A stretch of DNA of 64,000 nt from JANLQX01 sp031368215 (GTDB taxonomy: Bacteria; Actinomycetota; Acidimicrobiia; Acidimicrobiales; JANYDT01), in NCBI GenBank assembly GCA_031368215.1, contig JANLRD010000135.1:36532-100531 (forward strand), read 5' to 3'. The translations under genes and the position numbers were made by a program. Under the pieces are notes generated by a model that did not search any database, was not told where the DNA came from, and saw only the letters and a list, made by a program, of their open reading frames with translations. Positions 1-9,616 of this stretch are shown here, piece after piece. The first letter of the stretch is position 1, and every line of letters begins with the position of its first letter.

Positions 1-2
1 TC

Positions 3-1373
3 GAGGCGAATCCAGCCAAGTACTTCGATCGGATCGTCGAGATCGACCTCGACACCCTCGAGCCGCACATCAACGGCCCGATGACGCCCGATCTCGCCCA
101 CCCCGTCTCCAAGGTCGGTGCCAACGCCAAGGCGGCGGGCTGGCCTCTCGAACTCAGCAGCGCACTGATTGGTTCGTGCACCAACTCGTCGTATGAGGAC
201 ATGACCCGGGTCGCATCGATCGCCCGCCAGGCCGCGGCCTCGGGACTGAAGGTGAAGACGCCGCTCCTCGTCACGCCGGGCTCCGAGCGGGTGCGCGCCA
301 CCATCGAACGCGATGGCATCCTCGCCGACCTCGAGGCCATAGGAGCCACCGTGCTCGCCAATGCCTGCGGACCGTGCATCGGCCAGTGGAAGCGTGATGA
401 CATGGCCGACGGCACGCCGAACTCGATCATCAACTCCTACAACCGCAACTTTCCCAAGCGCAACGATGGCTACGGCTCGACGAACTCCTTCGTCGCCTCG
501 CCCGAGACGGTCATCGCCTATGCGCTCGCCGGCACCCTCGACTTCAACCCGCTGACCGATGCCCTCACGGCGACCGACGGTTCGTCGGTGATGCTGGCCG
601 AGCCGATGGGGGAGAAGCTTCCGGCAAAGGGCTTCGAGTCTGGCGACACGATGTTCGAAGCACCGCCGGCCGACGGCTCGGGCGTCATCGTGAACGTGTC
701 ACCGACATCGGACCGTCTGCAGCTGCTCGAACCCTTCAGCGTGTGGGATGGCAAGGACTTCGAGAAGCTTCCCGTGCTCATGAAGGCCAAGGGCAAGTGC
801 ACCACCGACCACATCTCCATGGCGGGGGTGTGGCTGAAGTACCGAGGGCACCTGGAGAACATCTCCGGCAACCTCTTCATCGGCGTGAACAACGCTTTCA
901 CCTCCGAGCCGGGCATGGGCTGGAACACGCTCACCCAGTCCGAGGCCATGATCCCCGACGTCGCCAAGGCGTGGGGCACGAGTGGTGTCCGGTGGGTCGC
1001 CGTGGGCGATCAGAACTACGGCGAGGGCTCGTCACGCGAGCACGCCGCCATGGAGCCCCGCTACCGCGGTGCCGCGGTGATCATCTGCCGCAGCTTCGCC
1101 CGCATCCACGAGACGAACCTGAAGAAGCAGGGCGTGCTGCCCCTCACCTTCGCAAATCCGGCCGACTGGGAGAAGATCGGCAAGGACACGCGGATCTCCG
1201 TCGTCGGTCTCGCGTCGTTGGCGCCGGATCAGCCGGTGAAGGTGTTGCTACACCAGGCAGACGGCTCGGTCGACGAGATCAGCTGTAAGCACACGATGAA
1301 CGATGAGCACCTCGGCTGGTTCCGTGCCGGTGGCGCGCTCAACCTCATTCGCGCGGCGGCCGGCAACCGCTAG
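3..1373 (+). CDS. acn: Aconitate hydratase, C-terminal part (truncated by window edge)
   Basis: Converts citrate to isocitrate in the TCA cycle using a [4Fe-4S] cluster. The reading frame is open from base 3, so the gene starts left of the window and only about 456 C-terminal residues are seen; the first in-frame ATG (base 81) is internal. Two cluster-ligand regions are visible, IGSCTNSS (near base 170) and NACGPCIGQW (near base 355). The mobile C-terminal swivel domain carries GEGSSREHAA with the catalytic Ser and Arg region, followed by the conserved segment ending in KKQGVLPLTF. The wording of these motifs is closer to the mitochondrial-type aconitase than to AcnB. It ends 37 bases before the convergent HAD-PlsC gene. 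Confidence 0.95.
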   Translation, partial: EANPAKYFDRIVEIDLDTLEPHINGPMTPDLAHPVSKVGANAKAAGWPLELSSALIGSCTNSSYEDMTRVASIARQAAASGLKVKTPLLVTPGSERVRATIERDGILADLEAIGATVLANACGPCIGQWKRDDMADGTPNSIINSYNRNFPKRNDGYGSTNSFVASPETVIAYALAGTLDFNPLTDALTATDGSSVMLAEPMGEKLPAKGFESGDTMFEAPPADGSGVIVNVSPTSDRLQLLEPFSVWDGKDFEKLPVLMKAKGKCTTDHISMAGVWLKYRGHLENISGNLFIGVNNAFTSEPGMGWNTLTQSEAMIPDVAKAWGTSGVRWVAVGDQNYGEGSSREHAAMEPRYRGAAVIICRSFARIHETNLKKQGVLPLTFANPADWEKIGKDTRISVVGLASLAPDQPVKVLLHQADGSVDEISCKHTMNDEHLGWFRAGGALNLIRAAAGNR

Positions 1374-1410
1374 TGTCCCGAGGCCTTTCGTCGGTTACCC
1401 TCGGGCGACG

Positions 1411-3303
1411 TCAGGCGCGTTCGGCGAGGGTTCCGGCGAGACGGCGGGTTGGAGGCGTGCGACGCCCGCCGTCGCGGACCACCGACTCGCCTTTCGGTTC
1501 CTTCTTCTGCTTCGACTTCTTGGGTGCCTTCCGGGTGCGCTCGACCGTCGCCTCGGCGGCCGCGAGCAACGCGGCTGACGCGTAATTCGTTGTCGTCGAC
1601 GACGCGCGCGCTGGAGTCGAGTCCGGCACGCGCTCGGCCGCCACAGGGACTTCGACCGGCGACACTGTCGTGCTGCGAGGCGTTGCGGGCTCGGCGGATC
1701 GCCGGTCACGCTTCGGCACGACAGGGGTCGGATCGGCCTTCGCCGTGGCGCGGGGTCGGGTGACCGCTTTGCGCTTGGCGAGCTGACTCTTGGACGCATC
1801 CTTCGCCGTGATTGGCTCGGTGATCGGCTTCGCCTTGACCCGGCCTCCGCTTGCTTTCGTCTTCGGTGCCCCGGTACCCGCAGCGGGCCGGACCCCGGAT
1901 GCCGACGGCACACGTCCGTCGGGGGTGGTCTTCGCCAACTCGTCCGCCGACACCTCGCGGGCGACGTGGGCCTCGGGCGGGAGGGTCGCCATGATCGCCG
2001 CCATGACCCGTTCGGTGTCGGCGCGCACCGACGCCTCGGACGACGCACTCCGCGCGAGGCCGGAGACCGCCGGCCCGAAGGTCACCGACACGTGACGCGG
2101 GTCGGTGACCTGCCACAGATTGGGGACCTTGGCCGAACGGGGCCAGACCTGCTCGGTGCCCCACACCCCGCCGGGAATGACGGGGATGTCGGGACACAGC
2201 GCGGCAAGTCGGGCGACTCCCGTCTTGCCGCGCAGGATTGGGTCGAAGAACTCCTCGCCGCGCGGAATCGTCCCCTGGGGCAGGATGACAACGCATTCGC
2301 CGGCCTCCAACCGCTCTGCAGCCGCTTTGATCGGGGCGTCGGATCCGGTGCCGCGGTCCACGCGGATGCCACCCATCGCCCGGGCGAGCTGTCCGACCAC
2401 CGGTGCATCGAAGACCTCTTTCTTGCCGAGGAACCTGGCGTTGCGGCCCGCCTTCGCGATGGCCAGGGAGATCACGAGGGGATCGAAGTAGCTGCGGTGG
2501 TTCGTGGCGATGATCACCGCGCCGGTGCGGGGGAGGTGCTCCACGCCTTCGAACATGAATCGCACTCCAGGGAAGAACTCCGGGCGCGTGAACTGGCGGA
2601 AGAGGTCGAACGGCTCGATGCCGTTCACCGAGGGCACGCCCTCGGGGGTGTCGAGCGAGCGAACCGGCCAGCGACGCACAACGGCGAGCGCCCGGAGACG
2701 GTAGTCCGGGTTCACCGCAGTCGGACGCCCCACGGCTCCGAGGAGGGGTGCGTCGAAGACCGAATCGGAGTACGCGGCGCACGAGTCGAGATCGACGCCG
2801 CTCTCGTCGGCCCACGCTGTGACCGCGGCGAGCTTTCCCGGGCCCCACACGAAACCTCCGTCGAGGTCCCCGGTGTAGGTCCCCTCGAGTTCCCCGTAGC
2901 GAGTAGCGACAACGGCATCGAAACCGAGGCGCTTCGCCAACGGGGCGACGAGGTCGTAGGGCGACGTTGTCGCCAGCACCAACAGGTCCCCGGAGTTGCG
3001 GTGCGAGCGGAGGAGCGCCGGAGCGTAGGGCTGGACCTTCGGGAGGAGGACATCGGCGGCCCATTCGGCGACCCGGGCGACGTCGTCGCGGCGGAGTCCC
3101 TTCGCCCGTGACGACGCCCGTTTGGCCAGCTGCATCACGAGATACGACTCGCCGACCAAGTCGAAGAAACGGAACAGCAGGTCTTGACCCGGAATGTGAG
3201 GAGTCGGCACGCCGAGTTGGGCGAACGCTTCGGCGAAGACGGGCCCGCTCGCTCCGGCCAGCAGGGTGCGGTCGAGGTCGAAGAACGCGGCGGTCCTGGT
3301 CAT
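1411..3303 (-). CDS. HAD-IB family hydrolase fused to PlsC-type 1-acyl-glycerol-3-phosphate acyltransferase
   Basis: A 630-residue two-domain enzyme. The N-terminal HAD phosphatase domain starts with FFDLDRTLL (DxD nucleophile, residues about 8-16) and has SDSVFDAPLL as a late HAD motif. The acyltransferase domain follows (about 250-450) with NHRSYFD (NHx4D catalytic box, near 268) and LPQGTIPRG (near 343), where the usual EGT glutamate is Gln. From about 460 the protein becomes a 170-residue Ser/Thr/Ala/Lys/Arg-rich tail with no recognisable fold. Such fusions occur in actinobacteria and are thought to act in phospholipid or triacylglycerol synthesis at the membrane (family knowledge). The natural substrate and the role of the tail are unknown. 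The start is the first Met, immediately before the HAD motif. Confidence 0.88.
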   Translation of the reverse strand: MTRTAAFFDLDRTLLAGASGPVFAEAFAQLGVPTPHIPGQDLLFRFFDLVGESYLVMQLAKRASSRAKGLRRDDVARVAEWAADVLLPKVQPYAPALLRSHRNSGDLLVLATTSPYDLVAPLAKRLGFDAVVATRYGELEGTYTGDLDGGFVWGPGKLAAVTAWADESGVDLDSCAAYSDSVFDAPLLGAVGRPTAVNPDYRLRALAVVRRWPVRSLDTPEGVPSVNGIEPFDLFRQFTRPEFFPGVRFMFEGVEHLPRTGAVIIATNHRSYFDPLVISLAIAKAGRNARFLGKKEVFDAPVVGQLARAMGGIRVDRGTGSDAPIKAAAERLEAGECVVILPQGTIPRGEEFFDPILRGKTGVARLAALCPDIPVIPGGVWGTEQVWPRSAKVPNLWQVTDPRHVSVTFGPAVSGLARSASSEASVRADTERVMAAIMATLPPEAHVAREVSADELAKTTPDGRVPSASGVRPAAGTGAPKTKASGGRVKAKPITEPITAKDASKSQLAKRKAVTRPRATAKADPTPVVPKRDRRSAEPATPRSTTVSPVEVPVAAERVPDSTPARASSTTTNYASAALLAAAEATVERTRKAPKKSKQKKEPKGESVVRDGGRRTPPTRRLAGTLAERA

Positions 3304-3429
3304 GCCCCAGTCTGGCCCACCCGCCGCGGCAGTGACATCCGGCGTCGTTTCGTTCTCATGCGTACCGTCGTCGATCGTCGTCGGCGGTGCCGGGTCCTCG
3401 CACAGCCCGCGGAGCCAGCTCGTTCGCAG

Positions 3430-4773
3430 TCACGAACGGTCGGCTCGGAGGCGCCGCACCGTTGGCGATTCGAACCGGATAGGAAGAACGAGACGAAAGC
3501 GCGGCGAGGGTCCGGGCGCATCGAGGCTGAGCCGGCCGCCCTCAGCGTGCGCGAGGGTTGCGGCGAGCGACAGACCGATTCCGTGTCCTCGCGCGCCGGG
3601 TGCCCGACGAGCGAACGCGGTTTCGGCGTCTTTGAGCCCGGTGCCCTGATCGTCGACGGTGACCGTCACGTCGGTCCCCTCGTGGCCTCCGACAGTCACG
3701 GTGACGGTTCCGTTCCCGTGCTCGAGCGCGTTGTCCAGCAGAACCGTGACGATGTTCTCCAGGGCCGAACGCGAGAACATCGCACGTCGGTCCCCTCGAT
3801 CGGGAGCATTGAGCTTGAGCATTCTTCGGTTCGCGGAGTATCTGCCGCGCTGGCGCGACACGACCCGCTCGACCACGGCCGCGACGTCGATGACGTCGCG
3901 GTCCACGGGCTGATCGCGGGTGAGGGCAAGAAGGTGGGTGACGGTCTCCTCCAAGCGGTCGAGGTCGTCGAGTGCATCGGTGATCACGGACTCGTGATTC
4001 TCACGCGGGGCGAACAGTTCTGCTTCGAGGACCGTGCGTAGCCCGGTTATCGGCCCGCGCAGCTGATGCGAAACGTCAGCGGAGAACGCGCGCTCGCGCT
4101 CGACCAAGTCGCCGATGCGTGCGGCCGCGGCGTTGAGTGCCCTGCCGGCCTCGTCCATCTCCCGAATGCGCGCCGGCGGGACCCGCGCGGTGAAGTCACC
4201 GTCGCCGAGCCGGATCGCTCCGAGACCCAACTGCGTAATTGGCTTCACGAGCCGGTGGGCGGCGGCATAGGCGACGGCCGTCGCCAGGGCTAACACTGCC
4301 AAGGCCCGAAGGGTGATCAAGAACATGCGCTCACGGACGCGACCGGAGATGACCTGCGTCGGTTCTGCGACCCGAACCACGCCTGTCACCCGTGTGCCAT
4401 CTCGGAGGGCGTCGGCGGCGACACGAAGCCCTGCGTGGGTGCCGACGTGTGGCTCGCCGTCGACCAGGGCGGCCTCGACGGGAGCGTCCCCGATATCCGG
4501 GCCGGCTCCGCTGACCCGGCGCTGCTGCAGGTCGTAGAGGGCGATCGTGCGTTCTTCGGTCTGCGCCTGAGTCTGCTCTTCAAGCCGCAGCGCCGCGGGG
4601 TTCGCGATGACGTCGACCGGTGCGATGCGTGCCACCCTGCTGACCTCGCGCACCAGGGAGCTGTCGGATTCCGAACGGATCCTCGTTCGCTCGACGAGAG
4701 CGAGCGGAACGGCGAACGCTACGATGGCCACCACCGCGGTTCCGACGAGTGCGACCAGGAGGCGGTTGCGCAT
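3430..4773 (-). CDS. Sensor histidine kinase (HAMP, HisKA, HATPase)
   Basis: Membrane sensor kinase of a two-component system, 447 residues. Start chosen at MRNRLLVAL, one base after the stop of the response regulator; the longer open frame upstream lies in the regulator gene. Transmembrane segments are at about 5-27 and 148-168, flanking an extracytoplasmic sensor region of about 120 residues. A HAMP linker is followed by the H-box DVSHQLRGPITGL (phospho-accepting His near 233), the N-box LLDNALEHG, and the G-boxes DDQGTGL and GHGIGLSLA. It forms a regulator-kinase operon with the gene at 4775-5503. The signal sensed cannot be read from the sequence. Confidence 0.93.
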   Translation of the reverse strand: MRNRLLVALVGTAVVAIVAFAVPLALVERTRIRSESDSSLVREVSRVARIAPVDVIANPAALRLEEQTQAQTEERTIALYDLQQRRVSGAGPDIGDAPVEAALVDGEPHVGTHAGLRVAADALRDGTRVTGVVRVAEPTQVISGRVRERMFLITLRALAVLALATAVAYAAAHRLVKPITQLGLGAIRLGDGDFTARVPPARIREMDEAGRALNAAAARIGDLVERERAFSADVSHQLRGPITGLRTVLEAELFAPRENHESVITDALDDLDRLEETVTHLLALTRDQPVDRDVIDVAAVVERVVSRQRGRYSANRRMLKLNAPDRGDRRAMFSRSALENIVTVLLDNALEHGNGTVTVTVGGHEGTDVTVTVDDQGTGLKDAETAFARRAPGARGHGIGLSLAATLAHAEGGRLSLDAPGPSPRFRLVLPIRFESPTVRRLRADRS

Positions 4774-4774
4774 G

Positions 4775-5503
4775 TCAGCAGGTCCGGTCGCCGAACTCGA
4801 GGCGGTACCCCACGCCGCGGAGTGTGTCGATCCGGACGGCGTCTCCATCGCCCGTGGCATCGCGAAGTTTGCGCCGCAATCCGGCGACGTGCACATCGAG
4901 TGTCTTGGTCGATCCGAACCAGTGCTCATCCCAGACGCGGGCCATCAGATCCTCACGCCGCACAACCTTCCCGGAATGGGCAACGAGCTCGGCAAGCAGG
5001 TCGAACTCCTTCGCCCGAAGCTCGAGCTCGACACCCCGCACGGTGACCCGACGCGACGCGTGATCGACGTCGAGCACGACCGGCGGAGCGTGTCCATCAT
5101 CAAGCGACGGAGTTCTTGTTGCTGACTCGTCGGTATCGTCGCTCCGGCGGCAGTGCACCCGAATCCTCGCCAGCAGCTCGGCGAGACGGAACGGCTTGGC
5201 GATGTAGTCAACTGCGCCGGCGTCGAGGCCGACGACCACGTCGATCTCGTCGGTGCGGGCGGTAAGCATGAGGATCCGCGGAGCTGGGCTCCGTGAGGCG
5301 ATCTCCCGGCAGAGATCGACTCCGTCGACATCCGGAAGGCCCAGGTCGAGCAGCACGAGGTCCGGACGTTCGGAGATCAGCAGCTCTCGGGCACGTTCGC
5401 CGGTTTCGGCCCGTGATACGTCGTATCCCTGACTGGTCAGCGCGCGTACGAGTGGGTTCGCAATCCGGTCATCGTCTTCGACGACGAGGATCCGACCCCT
5501 CAT
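4775..5503 (-). CDS. OmpR/PhoB-family response regulator
   Basis: Cytoplasmic transcription regulator of 242 residues that pairs with the adjacent kinase. Start chosen at MRGRILVVEDD because receiver domains begin this way; the open frame runs a further 180 codons upstream without receiver homology. The receiver has the acidic pair (EDD), the phospho-acceptor in LVLLDLGLP (near residue 51) and the conserved Lys in YIAKPF. The C-terminal winged helix spans about 135-240 and ends TLRGVGYRLEF, the classic OmpR-family signature. On the minus strand TAGGGT lies 27 bases before the start and may be its -10 box. Target genes are unknown; the large glycosyltransferase fusion just upstream on the same strand is a candidate. 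Confidence 0.93.
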   Translation of the reverse strand: MRGRILVVEDDDRIANPLVRALTSQGYDVSRAETGERARELLISERPDLVLLDLGLPDVDGVDLCREIASRSPAPRILMLTARTDEIDVVVGLDAGAVDYIAKPFRLAELLARIRVHCRRSDDTDESATRTPSLDDGHAPPVVLDVDHASRRVTVRGVELELRAKEFDLLAELVAHSGKVVRREDLMARVWDEHWFGSTKTLDVHVAGLRRKLRDATGDGDAVRIDTLRGVGYRLEFGDRTC

Positions 5504-5607
5504 GTCACCGGCACCGTCCACTCCCGGGACCCTAGTGGGTTCGTCGTGAGGACCGACTGAGAGCTCGGGTCCCCAACGGAGTACTTCGACGAGGGACGCC
5601 GGGTGGT

Positions 5608-8600
5608 TCATGCCGCGGTCTGGAGGTCGGCCTGTACGGACGGGAGGACCCCCGCAACCGTTCCGTAGCGGGTCACCGTCCTCCAGTAATCGGTCTCGCC
5701 GCCGAGCCACTTCGTCATCGAAGCGCCGATGGCATACAGCTGTATCGGTCGCCACACGAGACGAAGCAACGGGACACACAGCAGCATCGACCAACGTTCT
5801 CGGTTGAGCACGACCACGACAGCACAGACAGCGAGGTCGGCGGCAACCGACAGCGCCACGACGCCGCCGGCCTCGTTGAAGTTGTGAACAAGCAACAGGT
5901 AGGCGAGGAAGAGGTCCGTGAACGGACCGAACAACGGCAGCACCACCTGGGACAGGAGCATCCATGGGAGCCCGAAAAGGCCCACTCGACCACCGCCGCG
6001 CGACAAGAGGCGGCGCTCGTGTTTGCCAAGCAGCTCGATGGTGCCGAAGGACCAACGCCGGCGTTGACGGATGACGTCTCGCATCGTCTCCGGTGCCTCG
6101 GTATGGGCGATCGCCCGGGGTTCATAGGGGATCGACCATCCTGCGGAGAGGAGCGTGACGGTCAGGTCGGCGTCTTCGACGAGCGTGTCCGTGCTGTACC
6201 CACCTGTGCTGAGGACAGCGGATCGTCGGAACGCTCCGGCGGCCCCGGGCACCACCGCCATGACATCGGCCGCAGCCTGAGCCCGCCGGTCGAGGTTCAG
6301 CGAGACCACGTACTCGAGTGCCTGCAATTTCCCGAAGAGCGTCTTCTGGTTGCCGACCTTGACGTTGCCGGCGACTGCTCCGACTCTGGGGTTGTCGAAG
6401 TGCGGCAGCATGGCCTCCACGAGGCCGGCGTCGACGACCGTATCGGCATCGATCACCACAACGATCTCGCCGCAGGCCTCCGAGAACGCGAGATTGAGCG
6501 CGCCGGCCTTCTTCGACGCGCATTGCGAGATGACGCGGACTGCGGGGTCCCCGGCCGCAGCCTGCTTCGCGAGGGTCGCGGTGTCGTCGGTCGATCCGTC
6601 GTCGATGACCAAGATCTCGATGGCGCCCCGGCCTTCGGGATGCCGCAACGCCTGCAGCGATGTGACCGTCTTGGCGATGACGACGGCTTCGTTGTGCGCC
6701 GGCACGGCAATCGTCACGGTCGGCCAGGGAGCGCCGGTCCGAGGGGCGGTGGCGGGCGGTATGCGGCGGCGCCACCTTCGATGACGCGCAGCCTGCAGCA
6801 GGGCAAGTGGCACCGACCATACGAGCCGCGCGATCGACAACATCGCTACGACGGCCAGGAGGAGCAGAGTCGTTTCCCGGCCGGCCACCCACATCCGAAA
6901 GCCGGCGACGATGGCCAGGCCTCGAAGACGGGCGAAGACGCCGTCACGCGGCGCGTAAGGCGACCCGATCGAGCCATCCAGCCCGTCAACCGTGGTGAAG
7001 AGATAGCCCCGCCGCTTCAGATCCTCGATGATCCGCGGCAGTGCAGCGAGCGTTTGCGACCGGTCGCCACCGCCGTCGTGGAGGAGTACGACGGATCGCT
7101 CTTGCATCTGCGACGCGACTCTCGTGGCGATCGTCGCTGCCCCCGGCTGTGCCCAGTCCTGGGGGTCGACGTTCCACGCCACGGCGTGCTCCCCGAGATC
7201 GTTGGCGAGTTGATCACCGCCAACCTTCTTGCCGGACATGTCGCCGGCCCCGTAGGGCGAACGGAACAGAACCGCCTTGTGGCCCGTGATGCCCTCGATC
7301 ACTGCTGCCCCGCCCAGGATCTCGACCTTGGCACGCAGGGTGCTTATCGTTGCGAGATTCTTGTGGGAGTAAGTGTGGTTGCCGATCACATCGCCGTCAC
7401 GCATCGCTTCCCGAACCAGGCCCTGATGCTGCTGGGCTTGCTGGCCGATCACGAAGAACGTGGCTGGCACATGCTCGCGTCGCAACACCCCCAGGAGTTT
7501 CGGAGTCCAGCGGGGGTCGGGGCCGTCGTCGAAGGTCAGCGCCACGACACCGTTTACATGCACGTTCTCAACGGCACGTGACCCGCGTGCTCGAGTGTGG
7601 GAGGGCGATGCCAGCGGCCGCTGGCGCTTTGCCGCGGCGGGCAACGCGCCAAGCGCCCCCGGCTCCTCCGCACCGACCCGCCACAGCGCCACACCTCCGA
7701 GGTGACGATCGAGGGCGAGTTGGGAGCGCAGCGCCATGGAACGGCGGTCGGGATACCAGATCGTCCGGTGATCGGCGAGCGTCCCGGTTGCCTCGCCGGC
7801 CGCGGCATCGAAGGACACCCTGGCGCCTGGCGCTGCCGCAAGGGCCGCAGCCTGACGAGCCGAGTATTCGACTGCGTGACCGGGCGCGGACCATGCGTAC
7901 CCGTATGACGCAATGCCGAGCAGGAGCTTCGACGACGGGATCCAGCGGCGCGCCAGGTCCAGGCCCGCGCGTGTCCAGTCGAGCGAGGCGATCGGGCCGG
8001 CCGCCGTAGTCAGCTCGTGCTGGTCGTACGCCATCCACGTCACCCGGTCTGCCGCGCGGGCGATGGCCTTCATGTCATAGGCGACAAGGTCCGGATCTTT
8101 CGGGTCCGTGAACGCGGGAACGGCCACGTCCATCGTGCGTGATCCGAGTGCCTCATGCAGATCCCTGAGGAACGACGGGAACGAACGGCGCACCCCCGGC
8201 GTGAGGTTCTCGAAATCGATGACGACGCCGTCCCACCCCTTCTGCGAGATGAGCTTGGTAAGTGCACTTATCACCTCGCGTCGTGAGTGCGGATCATCGA
8301 GTAACCGTTCGACCCTGTCCCCGTTGAACTTGCTGCCGTCGAAGTTCGAGACGACAGCGAGCGCGCGCGTGAGCTGAGCGTGGGCCCTGACCAGCGTGTC
8401 GCTGGCATCGGCGACTTCGAGTGTCCCAGATTTCTGTCCCAGGGTGATGCCGGTCGCGGCAAGCGAAGTCACACTGGTGACATCAGCGTCCACGCCGGCT
8501 GACGTGTCCTCGTAGTCGGACGCGACATAGCCGAGGACGTCAAACGAGGGCCGCGCGTTCGTCAACGGTGATGACGTCCTCGTCGCGGCCGACTCTGCGG

Positions 8601-8895
8601 ACAGGTTGATCACCAGAGGCGAGGGCCGCTGAGAATATACGGGAAGAGCTAGAGCGGCCACAACCCCACAGATCAACAAGACCGTTGTGGTGGCGATGGC
8701 CGTCCGACGAAGACGTCGCGGGCCGCGCCAATGAACAGCGGCGTAGATGGCCGCGACTGAAACACCGAACACTGCGGCGACGAGACCATCGACCGTTGCG
8801 AGCGCAGCCATGACGACGGCCACGACGGTAACTCCGATGATCTTGCGCGGTTCGACGCGTCGCGCCGCGGGGGTTGCCGTCGGGAAGAAGGCCAT
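5608..8895 (-). CDS. Three-domain fusion: GH18-like + polysaccharide deacetylase (CE4) + family 2 glycosyltransferase
   Basis: A 1095-residue membrane protein. Start set at MAFFPTATPAARR; the preceding 51 codons of open frame look non-coding. N-terminal membrane segments (about 20-90) lead to an extracytoplasmic GH18/YaaH-like domain with the catalytic-type motif DGVVIDFEN (near 220), then WMAYDQ and ASYGYAW. A NodB/CE4 deacetylase follows (about 445-640) with TFDDGPD (near 452), HTYSH and FRSPYGAGD. After another membrane segment comes a processive GT2 domain (about 720-1000) with VPAHNE, IDDGSTDD, DAD, LVEDAD and RQRRRW (near 943), and C-terminal membrane helices. The domains could polymerise, deacetylate and trim one exopolysaccharide, as separate Pga-type proteins do elsewhere (inference). 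It is transcribed away from the gene at 9067. Confidence 0.9.
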   Translation of the reverse strand: MAFFPTATPAARRVEPRKIIGVTVVAVVMAALATVDGLVAAVFGVSVAAIYAAVHWRGPRRLRRTAIATTTVLLICGVVAALALPVYSQRPSPLVINLSAESAATRTSSPLTNARPSFDVLGYVASDYEDTSAGVDADVTSVTSLAATGITLGQKSGTLEVADASDTLVRAHAQLTRALAVVSNFDGSKFNGDRVERLLDDPHSRREVISALTKLISQKGWDGVVIDFENLTPGVRRSFPSFLRDLHEALGSRTMDVAVPAFTDPKDPDLVAYDMKAIARAADRVTWMAYDQHELTTAAGPIASLDWTRAGLDLARRWIPSSKLLLGIASYGYAWSAPGHAVEYSARQAAALAAAPGARVSFDAAAGEATGTLADHRTIWYPDRRSMALRSQLALDRHLGGVALWRVGAEEPGALGALPAAAKRQRPLASPSHTRARGSRAVENVHVNGVVALTFDDGPDPRWTPKLLGVLRREHVPATFFVIGQQAQQHQGLVREAMRDGDVIGNHTYSHKNLATISTLRAKVEILGGAAVIEGITGHKAVLFRSPYGAGDMSGKKVGGDQLANDLGEHAVAWNVDPQDWAQPGAATIATRVASQMQERSVVLLHDGGGDRSQTLAALPRIIEDLKRRGYLFTTVDGLDGSIGSPYAPRDGVFARLRGLAIVAGFRMWVAGRETTLLLLAVVAMLSIARLVWSVPLALLQAARHRRWRRRIPPATAPRTGAPWPTVTIAVPAHNEAVVIAKTVTSLQALRHPEGRGAIEILVIDDGSTDDTATLAKQAAAGDPAVRVISQCASKKAGALNLAFSEACGEIVVVIDADTVVDAGLVEAMLPHFDNPRVGAVAGNVKVGNQKTLFGKLQALEYVVSLNLDRRAQAAADVMAVVPGAAGAFRRSAVLSTGGYSTDTLVEDADLTVTLLSAGWSIPYEPRAIAHTEAPETMRDVIRQRRRWSFGTIELLGKHERRLLSRGGGRVGLFGLPWMLLSQVVLPLFGPFTDLFLAYLLLVHNFNEAGGVVALSVAADLAVCAVVVVLNRERWSMLLCVPLLRLVWRPIQLYAIGASMTKWLGGETDYWRTVTRYGTVAGVLPSVQADLQTAA

Positions 8896-9066
8896 GTCGC
8901 CATCATGTGCGGTGTCGGGCAAACGGTCGGCAAAGCCCACGACAAGAATCGGTTGCCAGGGTTTTGCCTTCCGGTGGTGCTGCACGGTCCGGCCGTTAAC
9001 GCGCCCCCCGTCACGATCAGCGCACCTCCCGGTACCAGCCGGGTTCATCGAACAAGGAGCACTGCA

Positions 9067-9519
9067 ATGCGTCGTACCCTCATCATCTCGTGCATGACTC
9101 TGGCGGCCGCCGCCTTCGGCATGACCGCCGCATCGGCTGCCCCTGCAACGACCTCGCCCGCTGCAACGACCTCGCCCGCTGCAAGCAAGACCCCGACGAC
9201 AGCGAAGTCCATCGTGTCTTCCACCGAGAAGGCGGTCCAGGCGGTCAAGAAAGCAGCGACGACCCCGGCGGTGAAAGCTGCCTCACCGATTGCCGCGACT
9301 CCGAAATCTGTCTCACCGAGTACGGCGAGAAAGAAGGTCAACATCAACACGGCGAGCAAGGCGCAACTCGAGAGCGTGAAGGGCATCGGCCCCGTGATGG
9401 CATCCGAAATCATGAAACACCGGCCCTATACGACCGTCACGCAGCTCGAGACCAAGCTTGCCAAGAAGTTCTCCGCGAAGACGGTCAAGAAGATCGAGCC
9501 GAACGTCACCATCGGTTGA
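9067..9519 (+). CDS. Secreted helix-hairpin-helix (ComEA-like) protein
   Basis: 150 residues. Start at the ATG preceded by AAGGAG (9053-9058); the upstream extension of the frame lies in the divergent promoter region. An N-terminal signal peptide ends near AASA. A low-complexity Ala/Thr/Ser/Lys linker (about 25-85) contains an 18-base tandem duplication encoding PAATTS. The C-terminal HhH domain (about 87-150) begins KVNINTASKAQLE and contains VKGIGPVMA, as in ComEA and related DNA-binding HhH proteins. Such domains bind double-stranded DNA; an extracellular or envelope location follows from the signal peptide. No other competence genes are nearby, so a role in DNA uptake is only a possibility. 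Confidence 0.8.
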   Translation: MRRTLIISCMTLAAAAFGMTAASAAPATTSPAATTSPAASKTPTTAKSIVSSTEKAVQAVKKAATTPAVKAASPIAATPKSVSPSTARKKVNINTASKAQLESVKGIGPVMASEIMKHRPYTTVTQLETKLAKKFSAKTVKKIEPNVTIG

Positions 9520-9579
9520 TCGATCGGTCCGACCCCGGGTCCACTTCTGGGTGAGTTCGGCGCTCCTGCGCTGACCGGT

Positions 9580-9616
9580 GAAAGCGTCGCTCCTTCCCCA
9601 GAGGAGCGACGCTTTC
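9580..9616. terminator. Strong intrinsic terminator hairpin
   Basis: Perfect 15-bp inverted repeat (9580-9594 with 9602-9616) around a 7-base loop, with an A-rich left edge and T-rich right edge of the stem. It lies 60 bases after the HhH gene. No minus-strand gene ends here, so termination of the HhH transcript is the likely role. Confidence 0.85.

Noticed and set aside
5884..7581. 565-residue plus-strand ORF
   Set aside because: Antisense to the GT2/deacetylase fusion, no domain or ribosome site, Arg/His/Gly-rich composition typical of shadow frames.
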